Below the pieces are notes generated by a model. It was not told where the DNA came from. It did no database searches and saw only the letters and a list, made by a program, of their open reading frames with translations. The position numbers were made by a program, and so were the translations under genes. Positions 1-5,787 of a DNA stretch of 11,646 nucleotides are shown one piece after another. Origin of the DNA: Oscillospiraceae bacterium UBA6409 (lineage in GTDB: Bacteria > Bacillota > Clostridia > Oscillospirales > Oscillospiraceae); contig DJPP01000069.1 in assembly GCA_002438575.1 (NCBI GenBank), positions 1-11,646 of the forward strand. Direction: 5' to 3'. Position 1 is the first letter of the stretch. Each line of letters starts with the position of its first letter.

Positions 1-515
1 ACCTGCTGCCAGCATAGCAGGATGATCAAACCCCAGAAGCCGAAATGGCTATTCAGCACCACGGACTGGCCGTAAGCCACCAGGAAGCCGTCGAAGATCA
101 TGGACCAGATGTAGCCCAGCACGATGCCGCCGATCAGGTTTGGCATGAAGAACACCGTCCGGAACAGGTTGGAGCCCTTGATGCCCCGCGTCAGCGCATA
201 GGCCACCGCGAAGGCCAGCACGTTGATGAACAGCACCGACACGAAGGCGAACAGCGCCGTGAACAGGAAGGCGTGACGGAAGCTGCTGTCGGCAAAGGCC
301 TTCAGATAGTTGTCAAAGCCCACCCATGTCCACTTGCTGGTCAGCTTGAATTTGCAGAAGGACAGGAACGCGCCCTTCAGGAACGGGTAGATGAACCCGA
401 TGCAGAAGGCGGCAAAGGTGGGCAGCAGAAACAGCCACACCATGCGCTGAATTGGCCGTCGGACCAGCCGGCTGTTCAGCGCAGCCGCGTCCCGTTTCGC
501 TTGAAATCGTTTCAT
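1..515 (-). CDS. Carbohydrate ABC transporter permease, MalF/UgpA-like (partial, 3' end outside window)
   Basis: This is the N-terminal part (171 complete codons) of an inner-membrane permease of a binding-protein-dependent sugar importer. The gene runs off the left edge with no stop codon. The protein has a basic cytoplasmic N-terminus (MKRFQAKRDAA), then hydrophobic spans at about residues 25-45, 83-108, 117-142 and from 158 on. The segment FRTVFFMPNLIGGIVLGYIW (about 118-137) is typical of the MalF/UgpA/MsmF branch, and WVGFDNYLKAF (64-74) is the usual periplasmic-side motif. The EAA loop that contacts the ATPase would lie beyond the edge. An AGGAG ribosome binding site sits 7 nt before the ATG. 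It follows the solute-binding protein gene in the same direction, with a terminator in the 146-nt gap. A MalG-like partner permease is expected to the left. The class is well supported; the transported sugar is unknown. Confidence 0.92.
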   Translation of the reverse strand, partial: MKRFQAKRDAAALNSRLVRRPIQRMVWLFLLPTFAAFCIGFIYPFLKGAFLSFCKFKLTSKWTWVGFDNYLKAFADSSFRHAFLFTALFAFVSVLFINVLAFAVAYALTRGIKGSNLFRTVFFMPNLIGGIVLGYIWSMIFDGFLVAYGQSVVLNSHFGFWGLIILLCWQQ

Positions 516-555
516 TGGACCACTCCTGTTCTCCGTAGTTTTGTCACAGCGAAAG

Positions 556-584
556 CTCTCCTCCGAAGTGCGTTCGAAGGACAG
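556..584 (-). other. Imperfect hairpin in the permease leader
   Basis: Two 12-nt arms, 556-567 and 573-584, can pair around a 5-nt loop with one mismatch and one wobble. No U-run follows, so it is not a terminator. It lies between the intrinsic terminator and the permease start and could be a stability or processing element of the downstream mRNA. That role is inferred from position only. Confidence 0.35.
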
Positions 585-601
585 CTCCCGCCGTCACATC
601 G

Positions 602-635
602 TAAAAAATAGGGGGCGGGCGAAAAGCCCGCCCCC
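602..635 (-). terminator. Intrinsic terminator between solute-binding protein and permease genes
   Basis: A perfect 10-bp GC-only stem (611-620 with 626-635) closes a 5-nt loop. On the minus strand it is followed at once by TATTTTTTAC. It lies 27 nt after the binding-protein stop codon and before the permease start, so it is a partial (attenuating) terminator inside an apparent operon. Such elements commonly give more binding protein than permease. Confidence 0.9.
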
Positions 636-661
636 TGTGCGTATGCGGTTGAAACGGCAGC

Positions 662-1975
662 TTAGCTGTTGGCGAGCTCGTTGTTGTACTGGGTAGCCCA
701 GCCTTCCACGAAGGCGGTCTTCACATCGTCCCAGCTGCCGCCGTCGGCGGTGTACTTGCCCAGAGCGTCGACCACAGCGGCACGCCAGTCATTGACGGCG
801 GGGGTGTAGTTGAAAGCCCAGGTGACAGGATAGCAGCCGTTGGCAACGTACTCGTTGGCCAGAGCGCTGAACGGATTGGAGGGAGCCTTGGAGGCCTGGA
901 ACGGGCAGGCGCCGAACTGCTCAGCCATCATGGTGGTGCCTTCCTCGGAGGTAACGACCCAGTTCAGGAAGTCCAGCGTGGCCTTGATGTCCTCCTCGGA
1001 GGCGTTCTTGTTGACGGACCAGTAGTTCTCGGTACCGGTGCACAGGCCGGCCTTCTCCTCGCCCTCAACGCCGCAGTAGATGGGGATCATGGTCAGGTCA
1101 TCGGCGTTCATGCCGAACTTCTCGCCGGTCAGGTTGCTGTACTCCCAGGTGCCGTTCTGATAGAACACAGCCTTGCCCTCGCCGAACTCAGCCTCAGCCT
1201 GGTCGCCGGTAGCGGTCAGCAGGGCGGCGCCGGTGGTGGCGGAGTCAGTGGTGTACAGGTCCCAAATGGCCTTGTAGTTGTCCAGATAAGTACCCTTGAT
1301 GGTGGCGGGCTTGCTGGTCACGCCGTCATCGCGGAACTCGTAGTACAGAGGCATATTGGCCAGGTGGCCGGAGAAGCGCCAGGAGGAGGTGCCGTCCAGA
1401 CCGGCGGAGGTGAAGGCATCGAAGCCCAGCTCGGCAGCGCGGCTGTGGATGTCGTCAGCGACCTTCTTCAGGGACTCGAAGTTGGTGATGTCGGTGACCT
1501 CATAGCCGGCTTCCTTCAGCAGCGCCTTGTTCACGATGATGCCGTAGGTCTCCAGGCAGTAGGCGATGGAGATGACCTCACCGTCGGCGTTCTTCAGGGC
1601 ATAGTCCTTGGAGGCCAGCTGGTTGTACACGTCGCTGCTGCTCAGGTCGTAGCAGAACTCACCCCAGGTAGCCACGCCGCCCTCGTTGCACTGGAACAGG
1701 GTGGGCGCGTCTTCCTTGTCCATCTCGGACACCAGGGTGGACTCGTACTCGCCGGAGGCGGCGGTGAAGATCTTGACGGGCACGCCGGTCTTCTCGGTGT
1801 AGGTGGCGGCCAGAGCCTTCCACGCGTCGTCGGACTCGGGCTTAAAGTTCAGATAGTACACGCTGCCGGTGGCGGTATTGTCGCCATCGGTATTGGCGTC
1901 GTCCTTCTTCTCACCGCAGGCCACCAGAGACAGGGCCATCACGAGAGCAAGAAGCATTGCAAGAAACTTCTTCAT
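662..1975 (-). CDS. Extracellular solute-binding lipoprotein of a carbohydrate ABC importer
   Basis: A 437-residue family 1 (MalE-like) solute-binding protein that captures a sugar outside the membrane and delivers it to the permease encoded next. The N-terminus is a lipoprotein signal: a Lys pair, a hydrophobic core, and lipobox LVAC with Cys20 as the lipidation site, followed by an Asp/Gly/Thr-rich linker. The mature part has the two-lobed family features: a YYLNFKPE first strand, AYCLETYGIIVNKALLKEAG (hinge and first lobe), a FYQNGTWEYSNL segment, and LDFLNWVVTSEEG near the C-terminus. Length is normal. AAGGAG lies 8 nt before the ATG. It sits downstream of a LacI-family gene, with a 22-bp repeat array between them, and ends in an intrinsic terminator. 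Oligosaccharide binding is the likely role; the exact ligand cannot be told from sequence. Confidence 0.95.
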   Translation of the reverse strand: MKKFLAMLLALVMALSLVACGEKKDDANTDGDNTATGSVYYLNFKPESDDAWKALAATYTEKTGVPVKIFTAASGEYESTLVSEMDKEDAPTLFQCNEGGVATWGEFCYDLSSSDVYNQLASKDYALKNADGEVISIAYCLETYGIIVNKALLKEAGYEVTDITNFESLKKVADDIHSRAAELGFDAFTSAGLDGTSSWRFSGHLANMPLYYEFRDDGVTSKPATIKGTYLDNYKAIWDLYTTDSATTGAALLTATGDQAEAEFGEGKAVFYQNGTWEYSNLTGEKFGMNADDLTMIPIYCGVEGEEKAGLCTGTENYWSVNKNASEEDIKATLDFLNWVVTSEEGTTMMAEQFGACPFQASKAPSNPFSALANEYVANGCYPVTWAFNYTPAVNDWRAAVVDALGKYTADGGSWDDVKTAFVEGWATQYNNELANS

Positions 1976-1994
1976 GATATTTACTCCTTTTTTG

Positions 1995-2023
1995 TTTTTA
2001 TTTTCACATCACAAGGATGTAAA
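1995..2023 (-). promoter_or_regulatory. Weak candidate promoter for the solute-binding protein
   Basis: On the minus strand TTTACA (2018-2023) and TAAAAA (1995-2000) are separated by 17 nt. This places a start site in the A-rich run just before the AAGGAG ribosome binding site. The -35 box falls inside the tandem repeat array. The match is modest in an AT-rich region, and read-through from the regulator gene is an alternative. Confidence 0.3.
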
Positions 2024-2117
2024 AAACAGATCATTAGGGTACAAAAAACAAATCATTGGGATGCAGGAAACGGATCCTTAGGATACACAAAATAGATCAC
2101 AAAGATATACAAAAGTA
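2009..2117 (-). repeat. Five-unit degenerate tandem repeat, 22-bp period
   Basis: Units lie at 2009-2030, 2031-2052, 2053-2074, 2075-2096 and 2097-2117 (the last is 21 nt). On the coding (minus) strand each unit has a T-rich run, then a GTATCC/GTACCC-like core, and ends in ATGA, GTGA or AGGA. The array starts immediately after the regulator's TGA stop, which sits in phase with the unit ends. It finishes about 33 nt before the binding-protein start. It fills nearly the whole intergenic region, so it is part of the leader or promoter of the binding-protein gene. A 22-bp period is close to two helical turns, so tandem protein-binding sites are possible. Function is not known. Confidence 0.8.
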
Positions 2118-3131
2118 TCACCTGGGCGCGGCCACGCTGTGGCCCCGGCGCAGGGTGGTGGGCAGCAGCTCACAGGCGTGGGAGCCCTTGTGCCGCACCA
2201 TGTCCAGCAGGATCTCGGCGCTGCGCCGGCCCATCTCCTCCATAGGCTGACACAGGGTAGTCAGTGGCGGCTCGATATAAGCCGACAATTCCAACCCATC
2301 TATCGCTATAACGGAGCAGTCCTCAGGGATACGCTTACCGGCGTCCATCAAGGCGCGCATGGCGCCGATGGCCATAGAGTCCGCGATGGCGAAAAGTGCT
2401 GTAAAATCAACGTTTTCGGCCATTTTTTCCTGTACGGCTCGGTAGGCGTCCTTCACGCCGAAGCCGCCGGTGCATATCACCAGATCGGGATCCACGGGGA
2501 TGCCGTGCGCCTCCAGCGCCTGTATATATCCCTCGTACCGCAGCTGGCTGATAGACTGGTCATCGGGCCGGGAGATCAGCGCCGCGATGCGCCGGTGTCC
2601 GTGGCGGTACAGCTCCTCCACCGCCTGCTGTGCGGTGTCGCCGTCGGCGATGGACACGGAGGAATACTCGCCCTCGGTCAGCGTGCCGTAGCGGTTGGAG
2701 TAGGAACAGCAGACAAAGGGGACGTTCAGCATCGCCAGATCAGCGGGGGTGTAATCAAAGCGTCCGCCCAGGAACACGATGCCCTGCAGGCGCTTTTCGC
2801 GCTCCATGACCGCGCCGCATTTGACCTCGTCATCGCAAGCGCCGATCTGCTGCATGACCATTGTAAAACCGGCATCGGTGATGGTGCGCTCAATGGCGCG
2901 GATAATGTCGGTATAGAACGGATTGGACACACCGCGGACTACCAGACCTACAGCGTCGGACTTGGTACGCACCAGGTCGCGGGCGCTGTTGTTGGGGATG
3001 TAGTTGCTGTTTTTGATAGCGGAAAGCACCTTGCGCCGGACATCCTCGCTGACGTCCGGCCGGTCATTCAGCACACGGGAGACGGTACTGACGCTGACGC
3101 TGCACTGCTTGGCTATATCCTTGATCGTCAT
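2118..3131 (-). CDS. LacI-family transcriptional regulator
   Basis: A 337-residue repressor-type protein of normal family length. Residues 1-48 form the LacI helix-turn-helix (TIKDIAKQCSVSVSTVSRVL), followed by the hinge segment NNSARDLVRTKS, which inserts a Leu into the operator minor groove in this family. From about residue 60 on is a periplasmic-binding-protein-like effector domain, ending with the usual D-x-LELSAYIEPPLTT, QPMEEMG and LLPTTLRRGHS blocks. The recognition helix VSVSTVSR is of the type that binds palindromes with a central CG, which fits the operators found downstream of its own promoter. It is divergent from nothing and lies upstream of the solute-binding protein in the same direction, so it is the likely local sugar-responsive repressor. 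GGAGG lies 11 nt before the ATG, slightly long. The effector sugar is unknown. Confidence 0.95.
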   Translation of the reverse strand: MTIKDIAKQCSVSVSTVSRVLNDRPDVSEDVRRKVLSAIKNSNYIPNNSARDLVRTKSDAVGLVVRGVSNPFYTDIIRAIERTITDAGFTMVMQQIGACDDEVKCGAVMEREKRLQGIVFLGGRFDYTPADLAMLNVPFVCCSYSNRYGTLTEGEYSSVSIADGDTAQQAVEELYRHGHRRIAALISRPDDQSISQLRYEGYIQALEAHGIPVDPDLVICTGGFGVKDAYRAVQEKMAENVDFTALFAIADSMAIGAMRALMDAGKRIPEDCSVIAIDGLELSAYIEPPLTTLCQPMEEMGRRSAEILLDMVRHKGSHACELLPTTLRRGHSVAAPR

Positions 3132-3190
3132 ACCCGTGTGTGCCTCCTACTATACCAAATGGAAAGGAACGAAAATCGTCAAAGGAAAGC

Positions 3191-3214
3191 GAAAACATTT
3201 CCGGTAACGTTTCC
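3191..3214. promoter_or_regulatory. Two abutting LacI/CcpA-type operators (probable autoregulation)
   Basis: Two 12-bp near-palindromes lie end to end: GAAAACATTTCC (3191-3202) and GGTAACGTTTCC (3203-3214). The second has half sites differing at one position around a central CG. They lie just downstream of the -10 box of the LacI-family promoter, a position where a bound repressor would block initiation or early elongation. A close relative (GAAAACGTTTCC) is found at 7887-7898. The motif also resembles catabolite (cre) sites, so a CcpA-like protein is an alternative binder. Confidence 0.7.
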
Positions 3215-3227
3215 GTTCAGCATAGTT

Positions 3228-3256
3228 ATCCTATCAGTGTTTGCCGCAATTGTCAA
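3228..3256 (-). promoter_or_regulatory. Promoter of the LacI-family gene
   Basis: On the minus strand a perfect TTGACA (3251-3256) and TAGGAT (3228-3233) are separated by exactly 17 nt. The predicted start site lies near 3221, leaving a leader of about 90 nt that contains the double operator. This is the only strong promoter seen for the regulator, binding protein and permease set. Confidence 0.8.
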
Positions 3257-3287
3257 TTGCTTCGACGCATTTTTGCCGAAACGCACA

Positions 3288-3331
3288 GAAAAGACGGCGG
3301 TTTTCTTGTGAAAATCACAAGGAAACCGCCG
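3288..3331 (-). terminator. Intrinsic terminator after the DUF1653/YgjP-like operon
   Basis: A 17-bp stem (3295-3311 with 3315-3331, one G-T wobble) is followed on the minus strand by TCTTTTC. It lies 55 nt after the YgjP-like stop codon and just upstream of the LacI-family promoter, so it insulates the two transcription units. Confidence 0.75.
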
Positions 3332-3385
3332 CACGATTGAACGGGCGGCGGCAAAGTATCGGATGCACGGCGCAAAATGACGGAA

Positions 3386-3901
3386 TTAGCGGCGAAGGAG
3401 GGCGCGCCGCGCCCTCCAATCGGGCAGATGGGCCTCCACCTCGCGGTAGAAGGCGGGGGAGTGGTCGTGGTGGCGGATGTGCGCCAGCTCGTGGACCACC
3501 ACGTATTCAATGGCGGCCTCGGGATAGGCCATCAGGTAGAGGGAGAAGCTGAGACGGTTTTTGCCGGAGCAGCTGCCGAAGCGGGTGCGGGCGGCGGTGA
3601 TGGTGATGCCGGCGGGCTGCACACCCATGCGCTGGGCCCAGTGGGCCACCAGGGGCGGCAGCGTCTCTTTTGCCTGCTGCCGCCATGCGTCCACTTGTGC
3701 TGTGGACGGCTCCGGGTGGGCGGACAGATAGGCCTGCCGTGCGGCCAGGTGCTTTTCCAGCCAGCTGCGGTGGCTGTCTACAAAGCGGGCGATGTCCGCG
3801 TCGGTGGCACGCAGGGGTGCGCGGACCAGGGCGGCGCCCTGCCGGGTGACCTCCAGCGATAGGGTGCGGCGGCGGGAACGTATCACGGTATAGTCGGTCA
3901 T
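3386..3901 (-). CDS. YgjP-like zinc metallopeptidase (M48/DUF45 type)
   Basis: A 171-residue protein with the features of the YgjP/DUF45 family. These are an N-terminal strand with RSRRRTLSLEV (8-18), the segment TRFGSCSGKNRLSFSLYL (106-123, family RWGSCS-type motif), and the zinc site VVHELAHIRHHDHSPAFY (135-152). HELAH at 137-141 gives two zinc ligands and the catalytic Glu, and His147 is the likely third ligand. Members are predicted soluble metalloproteases; their substrates are poorly known. It is somewhat shorter than many relatives (about 230 residues), but all motifs are present. Its ATG overlaps the stop of the upstream DUF1653 gene by 4 nt (ATGA), implying translational coupling. 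Confidence 0.88.
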   Translation of the reverse strand: MTDYTVIRSRRRTLSLEVTRQGAALVRAPLRATDADIARFVDSHRSWLEKHLAARQAYLSAHPEPSTAQVDAWRQQAKETLPPLVAHWAQRMGVQPAGITITAARTRFGSCSGKNRLSFSLYLMAYPEAAIEYVVVHELAHIRHHDHSPAFYREVEAHLPDWRARRALLRR

Positions 3902-4113
3902 TGGCCGTCCTCCGGGAGGAAACGCGGGCCGTGGTAGCCGTCGCGGTCCACGATCTCAGACCACATGGCGGCGGGACGGACCCACAGACCGCCGCCGTCC
4001 AGGGCGCGGTAAACCACCAGCTCTTCCAGTGTTTCAGAGTGGCGGGCGGTGCCGATGACCTCATATGCATTACCCTTAAAGTGGCGGTAGCGGCCTGGTT
4101 TTATCGTTGCCAT
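3898..4113 (-). CDS. DUF1653 domain protein
   Basis: A 71-residue protein that is essentially one DUF1653 domain. It carries GRYRHFKGNAYEVIGTARHS, then ETLEELVVYRAL, LWVRPAAMW and a final GPRFL, all in family order. The family is a small beta-rich cytoplasmic domain of unknown function, widespread in bacteria. GGAGAG lies about 8 nt before the ATG at 4113. It is the first gene of a two-gene operon with the YgjP-like peptidase (4-nt overlap) and is driven by the promoter at 4160-4188. The family assignment is firm; no biochemical role can be given. Confidence 0.88.
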   Translation of the reverse strand: MATIKPGRYRHFKGNAYEVIGTARHSETLEELVVYRALDGGGLWVRPAAMWSEIVDRDGYHGPRFLPEDGQ

Positions 4114-4140
4114 ACTATATACTCTCCTGACAGGTAACGG

Positions 4141-4169
4141 TTGTGTTGACGATACGAATAGTATATACT
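4141..4169 (+). promoter_or_regulatory. Candidate promoter of the NUDIX/DUF523 operon
   Basis: On the plus strand TATACT (4164-4169) has TTGTGT (4141-4146) 17 nt upstream; TTGACG at 4146-4151 is an alternative -35 with poorer spacing. The -10 box lies inside the 4158-4171 palindrome and overlaps the -10 box of the opposite promoter. The -10 is convincing and the -35 is weak. Confidence 0.5.
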
Positions 4170-4171
4170 AT
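4158..4171. promoter_or_regulatory. Perfect 14-bp palindrome holding both divergent -10 boxes
   Basis: ATAGTATATACTAT is an exact palindrome. TATACT occurs once on each strand within it and serves as the -10 element for the minus-strand DUF1653 promoter and probably for the plus-strand NUDIX promoter. The two promoters overlap and should exclude each other. A dimeric regulator binding here would control both. Confidence 0.6.
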
Positions 4172-4188
4172 GGAGAGGAATTTGTAAA
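4160..4188 (-). promoter_or_regulatory. Promoter of the DUF1653/YgjP-like operon
   Basis: On the minus strand TTTACA (4183-4188) and TATACT (4160-4165) are separated by exactly 17 nt. The start site would be near 4153, giving a leader of about 40 nt before the DUF1653 ATG. Confidence 0.7.
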
Positions 4189-4202
4189 TCGGAGGTGCAA
4201 AA

Positions 4203-4679
4203 ATGAAAAACACCACGCTGTGCTATATCGAAAACGACCGGGGCGAATACCTGATGCTGCATCGGGTGAAGAAGCAGAACGACCTGAACCACGACAAGTG
4301 GATCGGCGTGGGCGGCAAGTGCGAGGAGGGCGAGAGCCCGGAGGAGTGCGTTTGCCGCGAGACGCTGGAGGAGACGGGCCTGACCCTGACCGACTATCGG
4401 TATCGGGGGGTCATCACCTTCGTGTCGGATATCTGGGAGGGGGAATATATGCACCTGTTCACCGCCACCGGCTGGACGGGGACGCTGCGGGAATGCGATG
4501 AAGGTGTGCTGGAATGGCTGCACAAGGACGCGCTGGCAGCGCTGCCCCAGTGGGCGGGGGACAAGCTGTTTCTGGCGCTGATCCACGAGCCGGACACGCC
4601 GTTTTTCTCTATGAAGCTGCAATACGCGGGCGACACGCTGGTGTATGCCGCCCTGAACGGGAAGGAGCTGGCGGTATGA
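4203..4679 (+). CDS. NUDIX hydrolase, MutT/8-oxo-dGTP diphosphatase-like
   Basis: A 158-residue protein of the NUDIX superfamily. These enzymes cleave nucleoside diphosphates linked to another moiety, and MutT-type members remove oxidised nucleotides such as 8-oxo-dGTP. The NUDIX box is complete at residues 38-60: Gly38, five residues, Glu44, seven residues, then RETLEETGL with the Mg-binding Glu53, Glu56 and Glu57. The start LCYIENDRGEYLMLHR and the region DKWIGVGGK are typical of the MutT/MTH1-like clostridial group. GGAGGT lies 6 nt before the ATG. The stop overlaps the next gene's start (ATGA), so the two are translationally coupled. The true substrate cannot be set from sequence. Confidence 0.92.
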   Translation: MKNTTLCYIENDRGEYLMLHRVKKQNDLNHDKWIGVGGKCEEGESPEECVCRETLEETGLTLTDYRYRGVITFVSDIWEGEYMHLFTATGWTGTLRECDEGVLEWLHKDALAALPQWAGDKLFLALIHEPDTPFFSMKLQYAGDTLVYAALNGKELAV

Positions 4680-5101
4680 TCCTGGTGAGCGCGTGCCTGC
4701 TGGGCTGTGCCTGCCGGTACGACGGGCAGAGCAAGCCCCACCCGCTGGCACAGGAGTTGGCCCGGCGCGGTCTGGCGGTGCCGGTGTGCCCGGAGCAGCT
4801 GGGCGGGCTGTCCACGCCCCGAAACCCCTCCGAGCGCCGGGGGGACCGGGTGATGATGAATGACGGCCGCGACGTGACCGCGGAGTACCGCCGGGGTGCG
4901 GAGGAGACGCTGCGTCTGGCACAGCTGTACGGCTGCACCGCCGCCGTGCTGAAGGAGAAAAGCCCCTCCTGCGGCTGCGGGCGCATCTACGACGGCACAT
5001 TCACCGGCACGCTGACGGACGGCGACGGCGTGACGGCGGCGCTGCTGAAAGCCAACGGAATCCCGGTCTACGGCGAGAGCGAGATAGAGCAAATTTTGTG
5101 A
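4676..5101 (+). CDS. DUF523 protein (TudS-like, probable Fe-S desulfidase family)
   Basis: A 141-residue protein. The ATG at 4676 overlaps the NUDIX stop and has AAGGAG 8 nt upstream; the same frame is open further upstream, but that would lie inside the NUDIX gene. Family motifs appear in order: VSACLLGCACRYDG (4-17), VPVCPEQLGGLSTPR (35-49), and LKEKSPSCGCGRIYDGTFTG (92-111). Conserved cysteines are Cys7, Cys38 and Cys99, with extra Cys11, Cys13 and Cys101. DUF523 includes TudS, a thiouracil desulfurase that holds a [4Fe-4S] cluster with three cysteines, and these three match that pattern. A thio-nucleobase substrate is therefore a reasonable inference, but not shown. It ends at a bidirectional terminator. 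Confidence 0.88.
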   Translation: MILVSACLLGCACRYDGQSKPHPLAQELARRGLAVPVCPEQLGGLSTPRNPSERRGDRVMMNDGRDVTAEYRRGAEETLRLAQLYGCTAAVLKEKSPSCGCGRIYDGTFTGTLTDGDGVTAALLKANGIPVYGESEIEQIL

Positions 5102-5124
5102 TACTGTAATATTTATAATTGCGA

Positions 5125-5160
5125 TAAAAGAGGAGCGCCTATATAGGCGCTCCTCTTTTA
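5125..5160. terminator. Bidirectional intrinsic terminator between convergent genes
   Basis: A nearly perfect palindrome: 17-nt arms (5125-5141 and 5144-5160) with the A-rich and T-rich ends giving a U-run in both directions. The centre is GC-rich (GGAGCGCC/GGCGCTCC). It serves the DUF523 gene on the plus strand and ends exactly where the XRE gene's stop codon begins on the minus strand. Confidence 0.9.
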
Positions 5161-5418
5161 TTATTCACGGAAATCTAACAGTCTTGCCGGGGGAATATCC
5201 AATACAGCAGCGATATTAAAAAGAAGGTCGAGGGAAAGAGGACGGCAGATGTTTGGCGCTTCGATGGCACCCATGTGCTGGCGGCTGATACCCACTTGCT
5301 CGGCAAGCTGTTCCTGCGTCAGACCGGCATGCTTGCGGTAGTAGGCAATATTGTAGCCCACTTCAATGTATTTCTGTGTGTTGTCAAATACAGGGAGTTT
5401 GTTTTCAGCCACAGGCAT
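5161..5418 (-). CDS. Small XRE/Cro-C1-type helix-turn-helix regulator
   Basis: An 85-residue DNA-binding protein. An N-terminal tail of about 20 residues leads into a five-helix HTH_3 domain: VGYNIAYYRKHAGLTQEQLA, then EQVGISRQHMGAIE as turn and recognition helix (about residues 33-53), and a C-terminal part SLDLLFNIAAVLDIPPARLL. There is no further domain, so it is a single-domain XRE regulator, as in antitoxins and small phage or accessory-island repressors. The start is uncertain: GTG at 5421 and ATG at 5418 are in frame, and GAGG is only 2-3 nt from them, too close for normal spacing. It is transcribed away from the membrane protein/lipoprotein pair and may regulate that pair from the shared 157-nt gap. 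Confidence 0.85.
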   Translation of the reverse strand: MPVAENKLPVFDNTQKYIEVGYNIAYYRKHAGLTQEQLAEQVGISRQHMGAIEAPNICRPLSLDLLFNIAAVLDIPPARLLDFRE

Positions 5419-5431
5419 CACCTCATGTACT

Positions 5432-5460
5432 ATTGTAGCCTGTCTTTTGGAGAGATAAAA
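5432..5460 (-). promoter_or_regulatory. Candidate promoter of the XRE gene
   Basis: On the minus strand TACAAT (5432-5437) matches -10 at five of six positions. The -35 region (5455-5460, TTTTAT) is poor at 17-nt spacing. The start site would fall about 10 nt before the start codon, so the transcript would be almost leaderless. Confidence 0.4.
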
Positions 5461-5478
5461 TTATTTGAAAAATTACTA

Positions 5479-5507
5479 TTGATATTTATAAAATAACAAA
5501 TTATAAT
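5479..5507 (+). promoter_or_regulatory. Promoter of the small membrane protein/lipoprotein pair
   Basis: TTGATA (5479-5484) and a perfect TATAAT (5502-5507) are separated by exactly 17 nt in strongly AT-rich DNA. The start site would be near 5514, giving a leader of about 60 nt before the ATG at 5576. It is divergent from the XRE gene. Confidence 0.8.
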
Positions 5508-5575
5508 TATAAGGCGAAAGGAACCAATAAGAGTCGGCTGAATCAAAAGAGAATTACCGTGGAAGGAGAGAATGT

Positions 5576-5770
5576 ATGGAAACTGTTTTGGCGGTGGTCT
5601 ATGTGTTGATAGCGTACTGGGCGGTCAATAAGGTGATTTATGCACACTATGTGATGGCAGGAGACATTTTCTATATGTTTATGCGAAAGGCGATAGTCGG
5701 CGCTGCGCTGGGGCCTGTTTGCATTCCAATTGCTATCATCAAGACGCTGGCGGAAAATAAAAACAAGTAA
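5576..5770 (+). CDS. Small membrane protein of unknown function
   Basis: A 64-residue protein with two predicted membrane segments, about residues 3-19 (VLAVVYVLIAYWAV) and 39-56 (AIVGAALGPVCIPIAIIK). Between them is a short loop, YAHYVMAGDIFYMFMRK, and the C-terminus is a charged tail (LAENKNK). GGAGAG lies 6 nt before the ATG, and the gene follows a strong promoter, which supports it being real. I do not recognise the family. The lipoprotein gene starts 17 nt after it, so the two are probably co-transcribed and may act together at the membrane. A holin-like or toxin-like role would be speculation. Confidence 0.7.
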   Translation: METVLAVVYVLIAYWAVNKVIYAHYVMAGDIFYMFMRKAIVGAALGPVCIPIAIIKTLAENKNK

Positions 5771-5787
5771 AAAAATGGGGGACTATC

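Noticed and set aside
45..611. 188-codon plus-strand open frame at the left edge
   Set aside because: It is the complement of a clear MalF-like permease gene. Its His/Gln/Glu-rich product has no domain, and the frame runs through the terminator region.
1364..2095. Long open frames antisense to the binding-protein, regulator, ATPase and murC genes (up to 397 codons)
   Set aside because: They lie opposite genes with clear family motifs, have Gly/Val/His/Gln-rich composition typical of reverse frames in GC-rich DNA, and lack convincing ribosome binding sites and recognisable domains.
2009..2117. CRISPR array
   Set aside because: The 22-nt units are directly adjacent and degenerate, with no spacers of constant length between identical repeats, and no cas gene is present.
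4514..4675. Upstream extension of the DUF523 frame
   Set aside because: It lies inside the NUDIX gene in another frame. The ATG at 4676 has a ribosome binding site and begins exactly at the family's conserved N-terminus.
5161..5770. Type II toxin-antitoxin pair made of the XRE protein and the small membrane protein
   Set aside because: The genes are divergent rather than in one operon, and the membrane protein has no toxin-family signature. Kept only as an unproven idea.
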